Notes: generated by a model from the letters alone, not told the origin. Positions 8,556 through 15,723 are shown, numbered from the stretch's first letter. The stretch is 64,000 bases of DNA from Clostridia bacterium (GCA_017404985.1 JAFRBK010000052.1:1-64000), one strand, 5' to 3'. Program-made: numbers and translations.

Positions 8556-9152
8556 TTAATAACCTTGGACCTGCAGAAGTTCACGGTAAATATATTTCCC
8601 ATTCTCTACATAATTCCAAATTGCATTTCTGGTATTTTTACCGCAAATACCATCAGATGTGACATGAAGTTTCACCTGGAAAGAACAAAGTGCTGAATAG
8701 GTATCGTTACCAAAGTCACCATCAACAGTAATCCCCATGCACAACTGCAAGTTGCGCACATAGTTTCCCTTCGAGCCAATTGTCAGATTACCACTTCCAA
8801 ACGCATCTGTCGCACTTTGTATGCCTGCTGGAGTACCGTTGCCATTTTTCGTGATATACTGTGCTTGAGACCAGCCTGTTTTTCCTTTCAAATTCGGCGT
8901 ATTCTTTGTATTACTTGTTATTTTTACCTTGTACCATTTCACACCGCCTACAGTCTGCTCATCAAGAATGTTACAAGTGGCTCCTTTGCTCACCAAGCCC
9001 AAAGAAGTACCACCAATTGTAGACCGGAGCTTAACAGCACCTGTATTATACGTACCAGTAATGGTATCAGCTAATGCAGGAATACTAACCGTCATAATGG
9101 ACATTGCAACAAGCGCAATCGCGATGATACGCATGATAATATTCTTCTTCAT
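8556..9152 (-). CDS. Secreted SH3 and peptidoglycan-binding protein
   Basis: A 198-residue exported protein. A signal peptide (residues 1-28, ending IPALADT) is followed by a bacterial SH3 domain at 30-100 (GAVKLRSTIGG to GWSQAQYI). A PG_binding_1 domain lies at 120-185 (IGSKGNYVRNLQLCMGITVD, then GDFGNDTYSALCSFQ). It should attach to the cell wall; no catalytic domain is present. ATG 9152 follows GAAAGGAG. Its long 5' leader holds element copy C, and an 11-base stretch there (9268-9278) is exactly complementary to this ribosome site (9161-9171). Confidence 0.85.
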   Translation of the reverse strand: MKKNIIMRIIAIALVAMSIMTVSIPALADTITGTYNTGAVKLRSTIGGTSLGLVSKGATCNILDEQTVGGVKWYKVKITSNTKNTPNLKGKTGWSQAQYITKNGNGTPAGIQSATDAFGSGNLTIGSKGNYVRNLQLCMGITVDGDFGNDTYSALCSFQVKLHVTSDGICGKNTRNAIWNYVENGKYIYRELLQVQGY

Positions 9153-9177
9153 TATAGAAATCTCCTTTCATACCGCG

Positions 9178-9200
9178 GCGAGGGTGATCTTCCCTCGCCA
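9178..9200 (-). promoter_or_regulatory. Hairpin just upstream of the SH3-protein ribosome site
   Basis: GGCGAGGG and CCCTCGCC form a perfect 8-bp stem with a 7-base loop. It lies 6 bases from the Shine-Dalgarno-containing segment and has no T-run, so it is not a terminator. It may be part of the folding switch of the leader. Confidence 0.5.
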
Positions 9201-9261
9201 TTTCATTTTGGTTAAGCCCTCATTAGGCTCGGTAACAGATACCAGCCGTAGCGCCAAGCGC

Positions 9262-9505
9262 TGTTGCATGAAAGGAGAACCTTGCAGAACATCCACCAAT
9301 CAGGGTGGCAGCGGCCAAGCTCGTCCGCGGGACTCATTTCATGCCTATGAACTACACCAATGGAATCACCTTCCTTCATTCTTGTTCCTTCTGGAAATTT
9401 TCATTTCCCTTTAAGGACACCTGTATTGTAAATCTGCTCACGATCATTGAAAATTGAGGATTCCTGACAGATTCCCGGAAGATTTCACGCAAGCAAAGAT
9501 AATCT
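9262..9505 (-). ncRNA. Leader-element copy C: promoter plus structured 5' leader
   Basis: Minus-strand TTTTCA (9448-9453) and TACAAT (9425-9430) are spaced 17 bases. The hairpin GGAAAT/ATTTCC (9393-9408) replaces the GGAAGC/GCTTCC of copy B, a pair-preserving change. The main hairpin is 9281-9319 with CTTG/CAAG and CCACC/GGTGG stems. The exit sequence TCTCCTTTCAT (9268-9278) is a perfect complement of ATGAAAGGAGA at the ribosome site of the SH3 gene. The element ends on the right with an inverted repeat CAAAGAT/ATCTTTG at about 9494-9516. Confidence 0.75.
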
Positions 9506-9581
9506 ACTCATCTTTGCGAGTGAAGAACTACCCGCAGTTTCCATTTCGTTTGCTTTTTACTGTGATACTTCCATTGCACAG

Positions 9582-9618
9582 AAAAAGCGGCCCCGCATCT
9601 AAACAGATACAGGGCCGC
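9582..9618 (-). terminator. Rho-independent terminator of the 9664-10098 gene
   Basis: On the minus strand a GC-rich stem (GCGGCCC/GGGCCGC, extended by ATCT/AGAT inside) is followed by TTTTT. It lies 46 bases after the stop of the 9664 gene. Confidence 0.85.
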
Positions 9619-9663
9619 CTATCATTATTTAGCTATTTCTTCATTATATATGTTTCCGTCAGC

Positions 9664-10098
9664 CTATCTTTCTTCTTTCATAACCTCCTCCCAAATATCC
9701 GCAAACAGTGTAATTACCATATTCCGGTGGTTCTCCGCAAATGTGATAATCTTCTTCAGTCCCGTAGCCTGATATGTTACCAACGTTCGCTCTGCCCGCG
9801 TAAATTCGCCTTTCCACCGTTCCGAAAAACTGAATGCTACCCTTGGCCACTCCAGTTCCTGGATCAGATGCTGCTCTATCACAAACTTCTCATCGTGATT
9901 CAGCAGTTCAAACCAGCTCTGGATCATCGCCACCTTCATATCCACAACAATCAGGGCTTCCCGTACTTCCTTGTTCTCACGTATGGCCAGCCAGTGTTCA
10001 TAGGTTTTCTGCTCTGCAGTGTAACTGAGATATTTATCCAATACATGCCGAACAAAAATTTCCATCGGCTGCATTTCCGATTCTGCTATAGTTTTCAT
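9664..10098 (-). CDS. Small sigma-like or ArpU-like protein
   Basis: A 144-residue soluble protein. Its C-terminal half (LLNHDEKFVIEQHLIQEL, then RAERTLVTYQATGLKKI) has the look of sigma region 4 or of ArpU-type phage late regulators, but I cannot name a family with confidence. I chose ATG 10098 because AAGGGGAA lies 7-9 bases upstream. A longer frame from 10191 would start inside the conserved hairpin of element copy D. That copy's TTCTCCTTTG (10150-10159) can pair with CAAAGGGGAA at this ribosome site (10106-10115). Confidence 0.6.
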   Translation of the reverse strand: MKTIAESEMQPMEIFVRHVLDKYLSYTAEQKTYEHWLAIRENKEVREALIVVDMKVAMIQSWFELLNHDEKFVIEQHLIQELEWPRVAFSFSERWKGEFTRAERTLVTYQATGLKKIITFAENHRNMVITLFADIWEEVMKEER

Positions 10099-10144
10099 CT
10101 GTGTATTCCCCTTTGCGTCTATTCTTTCAATTATTTCATGCTTT

Positions 10145-10245
10145 ACAGCCAAAGGAGAACATGCTACAATAAATCCGTCCTTGTAGAACATCCATCCCTT
10201 TTGGGATGGCAGCGGCCAAGCTCGTTTTACAGGGACTTTTTATTA
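10145..10245 (-). ncRNA. Leader-element copy D (shorter, diverged)
   Basis: The main hairpin is present at 10180-10220 on the minus strand. CTTG pairs with CAAG, and CCATCCC/GGGATGG replaces CCACC/GGTGG of the other copies with pairing kept. The internal loop GGCCGCTG versus ATGTTCT is unchanged. The Shine-Dalgarno-complementary part is TTCTCCTTTG (10150-10159). The upstream promoter and first hairpin seen in B and C are lost or diverged beyond 10245. Confidence 0.6.
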
Positions 10246-10310
10246 TGCTTCTTCTCCATTTTCCTCTGCGTTTACGGTGGTCTTATTCTTTGATTCATCG
10301 TCAGCTATCC

Positions 10311-10733
10311 TCAATAAGTCGCTGTTTTGCTGGCAGATTGTGTTTCTTCACTGGTTGTTACCACAACTACAAGTTTGTAGGTATTTCCTGCCACCACCGA
10401 AAAACTTCTGGATGAGGCAATTGTTCCTCCCGGCGTACTTGTTGCGTTCCATCTGCTTATGCGGACCCAGCTCGAGCCGTTTTTTCTGTAGAACGTCATC
10501 GTCGCACTTCCTTGTTTGTCTCCTCGCAGGGAAACGTTGACTTCACATTGTGCCATTCCATTGCCGAACGCAATCGCGAGGGCAATGGAATTGATCGTTT
10601 CATATTCCTGAATATCAGGTTCCGGTTCCCAAGTGTCGATCGTCTCCGCCAGTGCTCCGCTGCAAAGCATCACCAATGTCGTCAGCACAGCCAGCAGTTT
10701 GATTACAGGGTTTCGATAGAGTTTGGGTTTCAT
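10311..10733 (-). CDS. Small secreted protein, last gene of the sigma operon
   Basis: A 140-residue exported protein. The signal peptide covers residues 1-30 (LLAVLTTLVMLCSGALAET). The mature part is rich in beta-strand pattern and small polar residues (EVNVSLRGDKQGSATMTFYR to VVAGNTYKLVVVVTTSEE), suggesting a single Ig-like or carbohydrate-binding-like fold; I cannot assign a family. ATG 10733 follows AGGAGG with normal spacing. It comes 75 bases after the anti-sigma-like gene, so it is a likely target or partner of the sigma factor. Confidence 0.65.
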   Translation of the reverse strand: MKPKLYRNPVIKLLAVLTTLVMLCSGALAETIDTWEPEPDIQEYETINSIALAIAFGNGMAQCEVNVSLRGDKQGSATMTFYRKNGSSWVRISRWNATSTPGGTIASSRSFSVVAGNTYKLVVVVTTSEETQSASKTATY

Positions 10734-10808
10734 GGGGAAAACCTCCTTTTTTGATTTATGCGCACATATAGACCTCAATACTTTTACTTTTGTTACATCT
10801 TGATTGTT

Positions 10809-11582
10809 TTATTTTATCAGTCGGATGTTTGCCACATAATCCAGCGCATCCTCCAATGAAACGCCTCGTGTCTGAAGAACAAGTATCCGTTGTCCATCCG
10901 TCCAGTATATTGTTGTCAGTTCTTCTTTCACCGCGATCTTCGTTTCATTTCCATTAATCCTTGTTTGGATACTATCCGCATCTTCGGTGTCAATTCGCAC
11001 ATCAAAAGCTGCAGAGTATTCGCTGAACCATACTTCCCATCCTTTTGAGTTTCCATTATCAATATAAATCACCTGTGAATATAGTTCGTTACTTCGGCTT
11101 TCCAACATAGCAGCATTCTTTGGCAGCCGTGTAAGATAATATCTGCCCTGCCATCCTTCCGGAATATCCACTACTCTGTCTTCCGTTAATGACAGCTCCG
11201 TGTATTCAGGTGTGCTGCTTGCCAAGATTTTCATAATATAAATACGTACCGTTGCACTTGAAGCTATTGCTGCGCCTCCAACCAGTGCAAGACACACAAT
11301 CAAAATTGCGGCCACCCTCATTATTCCAGGAAAAGCATGTATCATCTGACGAATGCCAGTGTATTGTCGAACACAGCTTTTCTCTATGATCTTTAGATGT
11401 TTTTCCTCATGACGGTCATAGAAATTCATCATTTCTTTTTCTGCTTTGGTCCCTTTTTCTGCTTCAATTTCTTTCTGTAGTTCCTCAACTTTATTCTTTA
11501 ACAGCAATTCTCCTAAAAGGTCATAGGCAAGATCCTGGACTGTTTTATCTTCTTTCAGGGCTTGGTTGGATTGATTATTCAT
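10809..11582 (-). CDS. Membrane anti-sigma-like protein, DUF4367-type
   Basis: A 257-residue protein with a soluble N-terminal part (1-88), one membrane segment (about 90-113, MRVAAILIVCLALVGGAAIA) and an extracytoplasmic C-terminal domain. That domain resembles DUF4367 (PEGWQGRYYLTRLP, later IYWTDGQRILVLQT). Such proteins are commonly paired with ECF sigma genes and thought to hold the sigma factor at the membrane. ATG 11582 has AGGAGG 8 bases upstream and overlaps the end of the sigma gene by 8 bases, so the pair is translationally coupled. Confidence 0.75.
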   Translation of the reverse strand: MNNQSNQALKEDKTVQDLAYDLLGELLLKNKVEELQKEIEAEKGTKAEKEMMNFYDRHEEKHLKIIEKSCVRQYTGIRQMIHAFPGIMRVAAILIVCLALVGGAAIASSATVRIYIMKILASSTPEYTELSLTEDRVVDIPEGWQGRYYLTRLPKNAAMLESRSNELYSQVIYIDNGNSKGWEVWFSEYSAAFDVRIDTEDADSIQTRINGNETKIAVKEELTTIYWTDGQRILVLQTRGVSLEDALDYVANIRLIK

Positions 11583-12186
11583 TATCAACTCCTCCTTCCC
11601 GTGCGGCCTTTTCCAGCCTTGCTTTCGCCCTTGTCAACGCCGTCCGCACTGCACCTTCTTGCATTCCCAATGCTACTGCCATTTCTGGATAATCCATCTG
11701 GTCTACATGCCGCATCCAGATAATATCTTGATCGCGTTGACTCAATCCTTTAAAAGATGCCAGTAACGCCCTGGTATCCGCATAATCGAAAACCAGATCA
11801 TACGGATTCTCGGAATACTCTTCATTTTCTTGTAATATTCTATCGTCATATTGAACCACCCGCAGTTTTCGTTCTTTGATAATCTGGCTAAGTCGAGTCT
11901 TACAGACGTTCTCGACAATTAAGACCACATAAGCCTGAATTTTGTTACCGGGCACCTCGCGAATTTTCGGAACATACCGGCACATCCGTTCCAAAGCAAT
12001 GCTTATTACATCCTCAAGTTCATCCGGTTTGTCAGAGAAGTATTTTCTGGCGACATGAAACATGAGCTGTCTATGCTGAAAGTAAACTGATTCGACCAGC
12101 TCACGATCCGAGTCATTCAACAAAATCAATGCCAGAATTGGCAACTGTAGCAATGAGTATTGCGGCATAAATCCTTTCACATCCAC
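11575..12186 (-). CDS. ECF-type sigma factor
   Basis: A 203-residue sigma-70 family protein. Region 2 spans about residues 30-95 (VYFQHRQLMFHVARKYF, DELEDVISIALERM). Region 4 is at 145-195 (LSQRDQDIIWMRHVDQMDYP, EMAVALGMQEGAVRTAL). It starts at GTG 12186, nine bases after AAGGA. It is the first gene of an operon with a membrane anti-sigma-like protein and a small secreted protein. An XRE regulator gene lies upstream in the same direction. Confidence 0.88.
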   Translation of the reverse strand: MDVKGFMPQYSLLQLPILALILLNDSDRELVESVYFQHRQLMFHVARKYFSDKPDELEDVISIALERMCRYVPKIREVPGNKIQAYVVLIVENVCKTRLSQIIKERKLRVVQYDDRILQENEEYSENPYDLVFDYADTRALLASFKGLSQRDQDIIWMRHVDQMDYPEMAVALGMQEGAVRTALTRAKARLEKAAREGGVDNE

Positions 12187-12239
12187 AGAATCACATCCTT
12201 TCAGGATTCGGTATGTTTGATGCCAACGCTTGAAATCGA

Positions 12240-12282
12240 ACTAAATAAATTTGCTGAGAGCTTTTAGCCCTCAGCAGACCGT
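12240..12282 (-). terminator. Weak hairpin after the XRE gene
   Basis: GCTGAG and CTCAGC flank a short loop at about 12251-12276. On the minus strand an A/T-rich tail follows. It may partly separate the XRE gene from the sigma operon. Confidence 0.35.
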
Positions 12283-12579
12283 TCACCTCTCGTCATCCCG
12301 GCAAGCAGCGGAGAATGCCTGGATCACTGCATCCAGTTTTTTCCGATCGTCTTCTCGCATTTTTCCAATCGTAAAAATGCCATCGATGTCTCTTCCCAAC
12401 AATTCGTCCATGCTGATGCCAAAGAAGTCTGCAATTGCAGAAGCGTGGGTTAGATCTGGATTGCTTACATCATTCTCCCAATTCTTTACTGATCTGACAC
12501 TAACTCCGATTACTTTAGCGAGTTCCTGTCGTGTCATTCCTCTTCGCGTCCGGAGTTCTCGAAGCTTTTTACCAATCAT
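12283..12579 (-). CDS. XRE-family transcriptional regulator
   Basis: A 98-residue DNA-binding protein. The Cro/CI-type HTH fills residues 3-60 (KKLRELRTRRGMTRQELAKV, VSVRSVKNWEND, ADFFGISMDELLG). The C-terminal 35 residues are charged and unassigned. I chose ATG 12579 because GGGAGGCGG lies just upstream; the open frame extends further but without a ribosome site. It probably regulates itself or the sigma operon that follows. Confidence 0.85.
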   Translation of the reverse strand: MIGKKLRELRTRRGMTRQELAKVIGVSVRSVKNWENDVSNPDLTHASAIADFFGISMDELLGRDIDGIFTIGKMREDDRKKLDAVIQAFSAACRDDER

Positions 12580-12689
12580 TTTTCCGCCTCCCTTCGAAGA
12601 GATGTTATCTAAAAAGGAAAGAATGTACGTTCCCCTAAGGGGTAGAACTCTTCCCGTTTTGGTGGCTGATTGGAAAAAATGTTTCAAAG

Positions 12690-13075
12690 AAAAGCAATCT
12701 GGATATCAGTAAATAACGAGCAAACACATATGGGTGCAGACCTAAGCAAAGTATTGCGATAAAAAAGCGGCAGAAAACTTCCACATTCCATTACCTCAAA
12801 AACAAAAAAATGGCCCTGCAGAGCAGATGATAAACTCCACAGGGCCTGACGGTCAGCCGACCGCACCGTCACTCGCTTCCAGAATAAGATCAAAGAATAA
12901 TGCGTTTGTTTAGTCTATTAGTGCCATTATATAAAAATGAAATTCTCATTAAGCCAAGTCTCTATGCACTTTTTCACATAAGTAAATGATTAAGCCTAAC
13001 ACACAGGGTCCAGATAATCAGAGGAAGAAGTTGGAGAATCCCTCAATGTAGGTTAAACTACCCTTGACAATTTAA
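12690..13075. other. Gene-free stretch with an orphan structured transcript end
   Basis: No protein is supported here. A minus-strand terminator at 12804-12846 has no gene in front of it. The rest (12900-13075) is AT-rich without a recognisable feature. Confidence 0.5.
12804..12870 (-). ncRNA. Candidate small RNA ending in a terminator
   Basis: On the minus strand a hairpin GACGGT/ACCGTC (12848-12870) with an inner GGTC/GACC is followed at once by a 7-bp GGCCCTG/CAGGGCC stem (12812-12846) and a run of seven T. No open frame upstream looks real, so this may be the 3' part of a small RNA or the remains of a deleted gene's terminator. Confidence 0.4.
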
Positions 13076-13369
13076 CTAACGATACTTGAGAAAGTTGGCA
13101 TAGGGCATCTTAAGGCAAGAAGAATAAATCAGCTTTCTGGTGGCCAATGCCAGCTAGTAGCAGTAGCACGAGCAATAGTTATGCAACCTCCCCTGATTCT
13201 TGCAGATGAACCCACAGGTTCACTGGACAGTGATTCCGCTAAACACCTTATGGAAATTTTCTCAAATCTAAACAAGCAAGGCCAAACGATTATCATGGTT
13301 ACACATAACATGGACTTGTGCAAATGGTGCAGTCGTAATATTAAAATTTCTGACGGGATGATTGAGTAA
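13076..13369 (+). pseudogene. C-terminal fragment of a MacB/LolD-type ABC ATPase
   Basis: The frame after an in-phase TAA (13073-13075) reads as the last 97 residues of an ABC ATPase. It includes the signature [19 protein letters not shown], Walker [14 protein letters not shown] and the switch His in IMVTHNMDL. The Walker A half is missing, so it cannot bind ATP normally. The TGSLD pattern is typical of the MacB/LolD export-type group. No permease gene is nearby, so this is a remnant. Confidence 0.8.
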
Positions 13370-13477
13370 ACAACCATATAATGAGTAATTTAGTCACCCA
13401 AGCTGAGTAAATCAGACACCAATTTGGAGCTAAAGCTGCATTTCAAATCGATTTTTCGACCTTTCGGATCAGATCCG

Positions 13478-13505
13478 TTTACCACCCTTATCGCGATGCT
13501 ATGAT
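13478..13505 (+). promoter_or_regulatory. Possible promoter of the small-peptide genes
   Basis: TTTACC at 13478-13483 and TATGAT at 13500-13505 are 16 bases apart, with the strong ribosome site of a very small ORF following about 20 bases later. Confidence 0.4.
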
Positions 13506-13532
13506 GTGGCTACAATCACGGAAAGGGGGTGA

Positions 13533-13604
13533 ATGGCAATGAAAGGGCTGTGGAAAAAACTGGCGAATTGGTTTTACACCTATGGCGAAAGCATGCTGGA
13601 ATGA
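13533..13604 (+). CDS. Very small peptide gene, amphipathic
   Basis: A strong GGAAAGGGGGTG precedes ATG 13533 (or ATG 13539, same frame). The product is MAMKGLWKKLANWFYTYGES plus three residues, short, basic at the start and aromatic. The N-terminal part resembles the amphipathic leader of AgrD-type signal peptide precursors. Its stop overlaps the ATG of a second small frame (ATGA). Neither is proven to be expressed. Confidence 0.4.
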   Translation: MAMKGLWKKLANWFYTYGESMLE

Positions 13605-13678
13605 AAAGCATCCGGGGATCCTTTGAAGGCAAAGTACCAGAGAAACTGAAAAAGCACGAGATCGAACGAAAAGACTAA
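13601..13678 (+). CDS. Second very small peptide frame, overlapping
   Basis: A 25-codon frame starting inside ATGA of the previous peptide. It contains GKVPEKLKKHEIERKD, similar to the charged tail (PxELKK) of AgrD-type cyclic autoinducer precursors, but it has no cysteine in this frame. The third frame across the junction reads KACWNEKHPG, which does contain one. This could be a frame-broken AgrD-like gene or a pair of coupled peptides. Confidence 0.35.
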   Translation: MKSIRGSFEGKVPEKLKKHEIERKD

Positions 13679-13783
13679 GCCTGAGGAATTGTAGGTTTCT
13701 TATTAAACAGAAATGGGGGATTCTACCATGAGGAATTGTCAATTTTTACATCTTATTAATTCATAAAGAAAGGCGGTACAACC

Positions 13784-14359
13784 ATGAAAAAGCGTTGCAT
13801 ACTTTTTGTTTTTGCAATTTTGTTTTGTTTGATTATATGTAATTATTCATATGCCACTACAGAGCGAGCTAACAACAGGGTGCAACCAGGAGATGCTGGA
13901 ACGAGATGGGTAATAAAATCTCAAAGTGTCTCCTACACAAACAATGGATATGGTTGGGAATTAGTTTATGTTGGACAACCAGCAACACAATCGGGTGAAG
14001 TAGATTCTTTTTCATATACACAAGAAAGTAATGCATCAATAACAGGTACGTTTGGTGTAACGTTACATGATATTGAACTATCGGTTGGTTTTACTGCTGG
14101 GCAGAGTTATTCATTTACAGTAACAAAAGCAAGCAGAGCACTAAATATAGGTGAATTTATCAGAGCATACGTGAGAAGATACTATCAAAAATATACGATT
14201 TACCAAGAATTAATTAAAACAGAAGTCAAATACAGACTTGATGAAAATGGCAATCCGATTTTATATCTAGAAGAAACTGTAATAGATACAGCCTATGCTT
14301 ACGCATATAAGCCGTTAATGCCACAGATTACATTATCCTATTGTTATTATGCGAAATAA
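13784..14359 (+). CDS. Secreted protein of unknown function
   Basis: A 191-residue exported protein with a clear signal peptide (residues 1-24, ending NYSYATTE). The mature part has long alternating strand patterns rich in Ser, Thr and Tyr (QESNASITGTFGVTLHDIEL, SVGFTAGQSYSFTV) and ends YCYYAK. The pattern would fit a beta-sandwich or pore-forming fold, but I recognise no family. ATG 13784 follows AAAGGCGG. A 12-codon frame with its own GGGGG site (13728-13766) lies just before it and may be chance. Confidence 0.6.
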   Translation: MKKRCILFVFAILFCLIICNYSYATTERANNRVQPGDAGTRWVIKSQSVSYTNNGYGWELVYVGQPATQSGEVDSFSYTQESNASITGTFGVTLHDIELSVGFTAGQSYSFTVTKASRALNIGEFIRAYVRRYYQKYTIYQELIKTEVKYRLDENGNPILYLEETVIDTAYAYAYKPLMPQITLSYCYYAK

Positions 14360-14451
14360 TGCAAATTCCGTAAAAAACGGAGCGTTGAACGCTTATTCTG
14401 CTTGAAACGGAATAACGGTCTCTTGACTGCCATTAAGTTCAGCCAAAGGCG

Positions 14452-15045
14452 CGCGGATTCTGTGGACTTGTAGTATATGCTGACGACTTTGTTGTTTGTT
14501 TTCAGCACAAAGATGAAGCACAGGCGTTCTACAACATGTTGGGAGATAGGATGGAACACTTTGGACTATCCCTGGAAAAGGAGAAAAGTTGACTGATAGA
14601 ATTCGGCAGATATGCTGACGAAAACAGTAAGCACCGGAATGGAAAGAAACCGGAAACTTTCACTTTCCTTGGATTCACGCACTACTGTTCCGAAGGACGG
14701 AACGGACAGTTCAGAGTGAAAAGGAAAACCAGCAAGAAGAAATTCAACAAGAAAGACAAAGAAATGGACAAGGAAATCCAAGACAGGCTAATAACATATG
14801 GATTGCCTGTACCGGATGTGATTAAATGGTTAAATCAAGTTTTTGTTGGCTACTTCCATTACTACGGTATAACTGACAATTCGGTAATGCTATCGAGGTT
14901 TGTGCAGTGTGTTAGAAAACTCCTTTATAAATGTCTGAACAGAAGAAGCCAGAGGAGAAGTTATACGTGGGGAGCCTTCGTAGATCTTATGAAGAATTTC
15001 CCGCTGGCCAAACCAAGAATCTATGTCAGTATATACGGAAACTGA
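14452..15045 (+). pseudogene. Group II intron reverse transcriptase remnant
   Basis: Only the C-terminal half of an intron-encoded reverse transcriptase is present. It begins near the catalytic YADD box (GLVVYADDFVV at about 14461-14493) and continues through the thumb/maturase region (FTFLGFTHYC) to a normal end at 15045. An in-frame TGA at 14590-14592 replaces the Arg usually seen in KxRLIEFGR. The N-terminal fingers and the intron 5' half are missing, so this copy cannot move by itself. Confidence 0.88.
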
Positions 15046-15139
15046 AGTGATGAATTAACTTTGCAAAGAGCCGGATGCGGGCAAGCCGCAAGTCCGGATC
15101 TGTGAGGGGCAGGTCTCGTAAGGGATCTGTCTACCCGAC
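15046..15139 (+). mobile_element. Group II intron domains V and VI (3' end)
   Basis: GAGCCGGATGCGG, a GCAA tetraloop and GCCGCAAGTCCGGATC (15068-15100) form the domain V hairpin of bacterial group II introns. Domain VI follows (GGGGCAGG to CTGTCTACCCGAC), and the intron should end near 15139. The position right after the reverse transcriptase frame is the normal arrangement. Confidence 0.85.
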
Positions 15140-15201
15140 AACTATTAAAAGTCAAGTCTTTGAGGGGAGAAATCCAAAAGAAGTTTCGCAAACCACCGTC
15201 G

Positions 15202-15328
15202 CTTTTGACAAACCTCATTCAAGTGCTGAAATTGGTCGAGCGAGGGTGACGGAGGGTACAGTAAACAAAGCTGCAGCTGCCCTCGCATAAAGGGAGTGTA
15301 GCACTTGAATGCTTCGGTTTGTCAAAAG
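15202..15328. repeat. Large nested hairpin element
   Basis: Three paired arms are nested: CTTTTGACAAACC (15202-15214) with GGTTTGTCAAAAG (15316-15328); CATTCAAGTGCT (15216-15227) with AGCACTTGAATG (15300-15311); GCGAGGG (15240-15246) with CCCTCGC (15280-15286). All three are perfect. It lies between the intron end and an IS110 remnant. It could be a miniature transposable element, an integration target hairpin or a structured RNA; it encodes no convincing protein. Confidence 0.65.
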
Positions 15329-15390
15329 TTCGCTTTGCCGGCTGCTTGAGCGTCAGCGAAAAAAGAGCTCAGGCTCCGAAGGGTACAGCA

Positions 15391-15723
15391 TCAGGTTGCC
15401 GGAGAATACACTTGGCCAGATCTGACCAGAGCGAAGATTAACCTGACAAGTTTCTTGGCTGCATGAGATATAGCGACGTAGTAATGTTTCCCTTCGGCAC
15501 GTTTCTTTGCCAGGTATGAGGCGAAAGTCGGGTCCCAATTGCAGACGAATCGGGTAGCATTAAACAAGGCAAAACGGAGATAGCGGGAACCTCGTTTCTC
15601 CATGTGAGGATAAGCGTTGTACAGTTTACCGATCTGGTATGTGGATGGAGACAACCCGGCATACATTCGAATTAACAGATGCTCAAATGGTTGTTTATTT
15701 TGGTGAGCAACCTCAAATGCCAA
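15391..15723 (-). pseudogene. IS110-family transposase C-terminal fragment
   Basis: The last 110 residues of an IS110-type transposase (transposase_20 domain) are intact: YAGLSPSTYQIGKLYNAYPH, HMEKRGSRYLRFALFNA, KKRAEGKHYYVAISHAAKKL. The N-terminal RuvC-like DEDD half is absent, so it is a remnant. Its upstream boundary at about 15724 marks a break to unrelated sequence. Confidence 0.85.

Noticed and set aside
7205..9505. Leader element read as integron attC sites or gene cassettes
   Set aside because: The repeats lie between small genes, but no attC core (RYYYAAC/GTTRRRY) pair is present and genes lie in both directions; promoter and ribosome-site pairing explain the layout better.
12684..12893. 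Minus-strand 69-codon frame
   Set aside because: It runs over a strong terminator and its T-run, so it cannot be a normal gene.
15202..15328. Nested hairpin as a rho-independent terminator
   Set aside because: Total arm length is far above a terminator's, there is no T-run, and no intact gene ends there.
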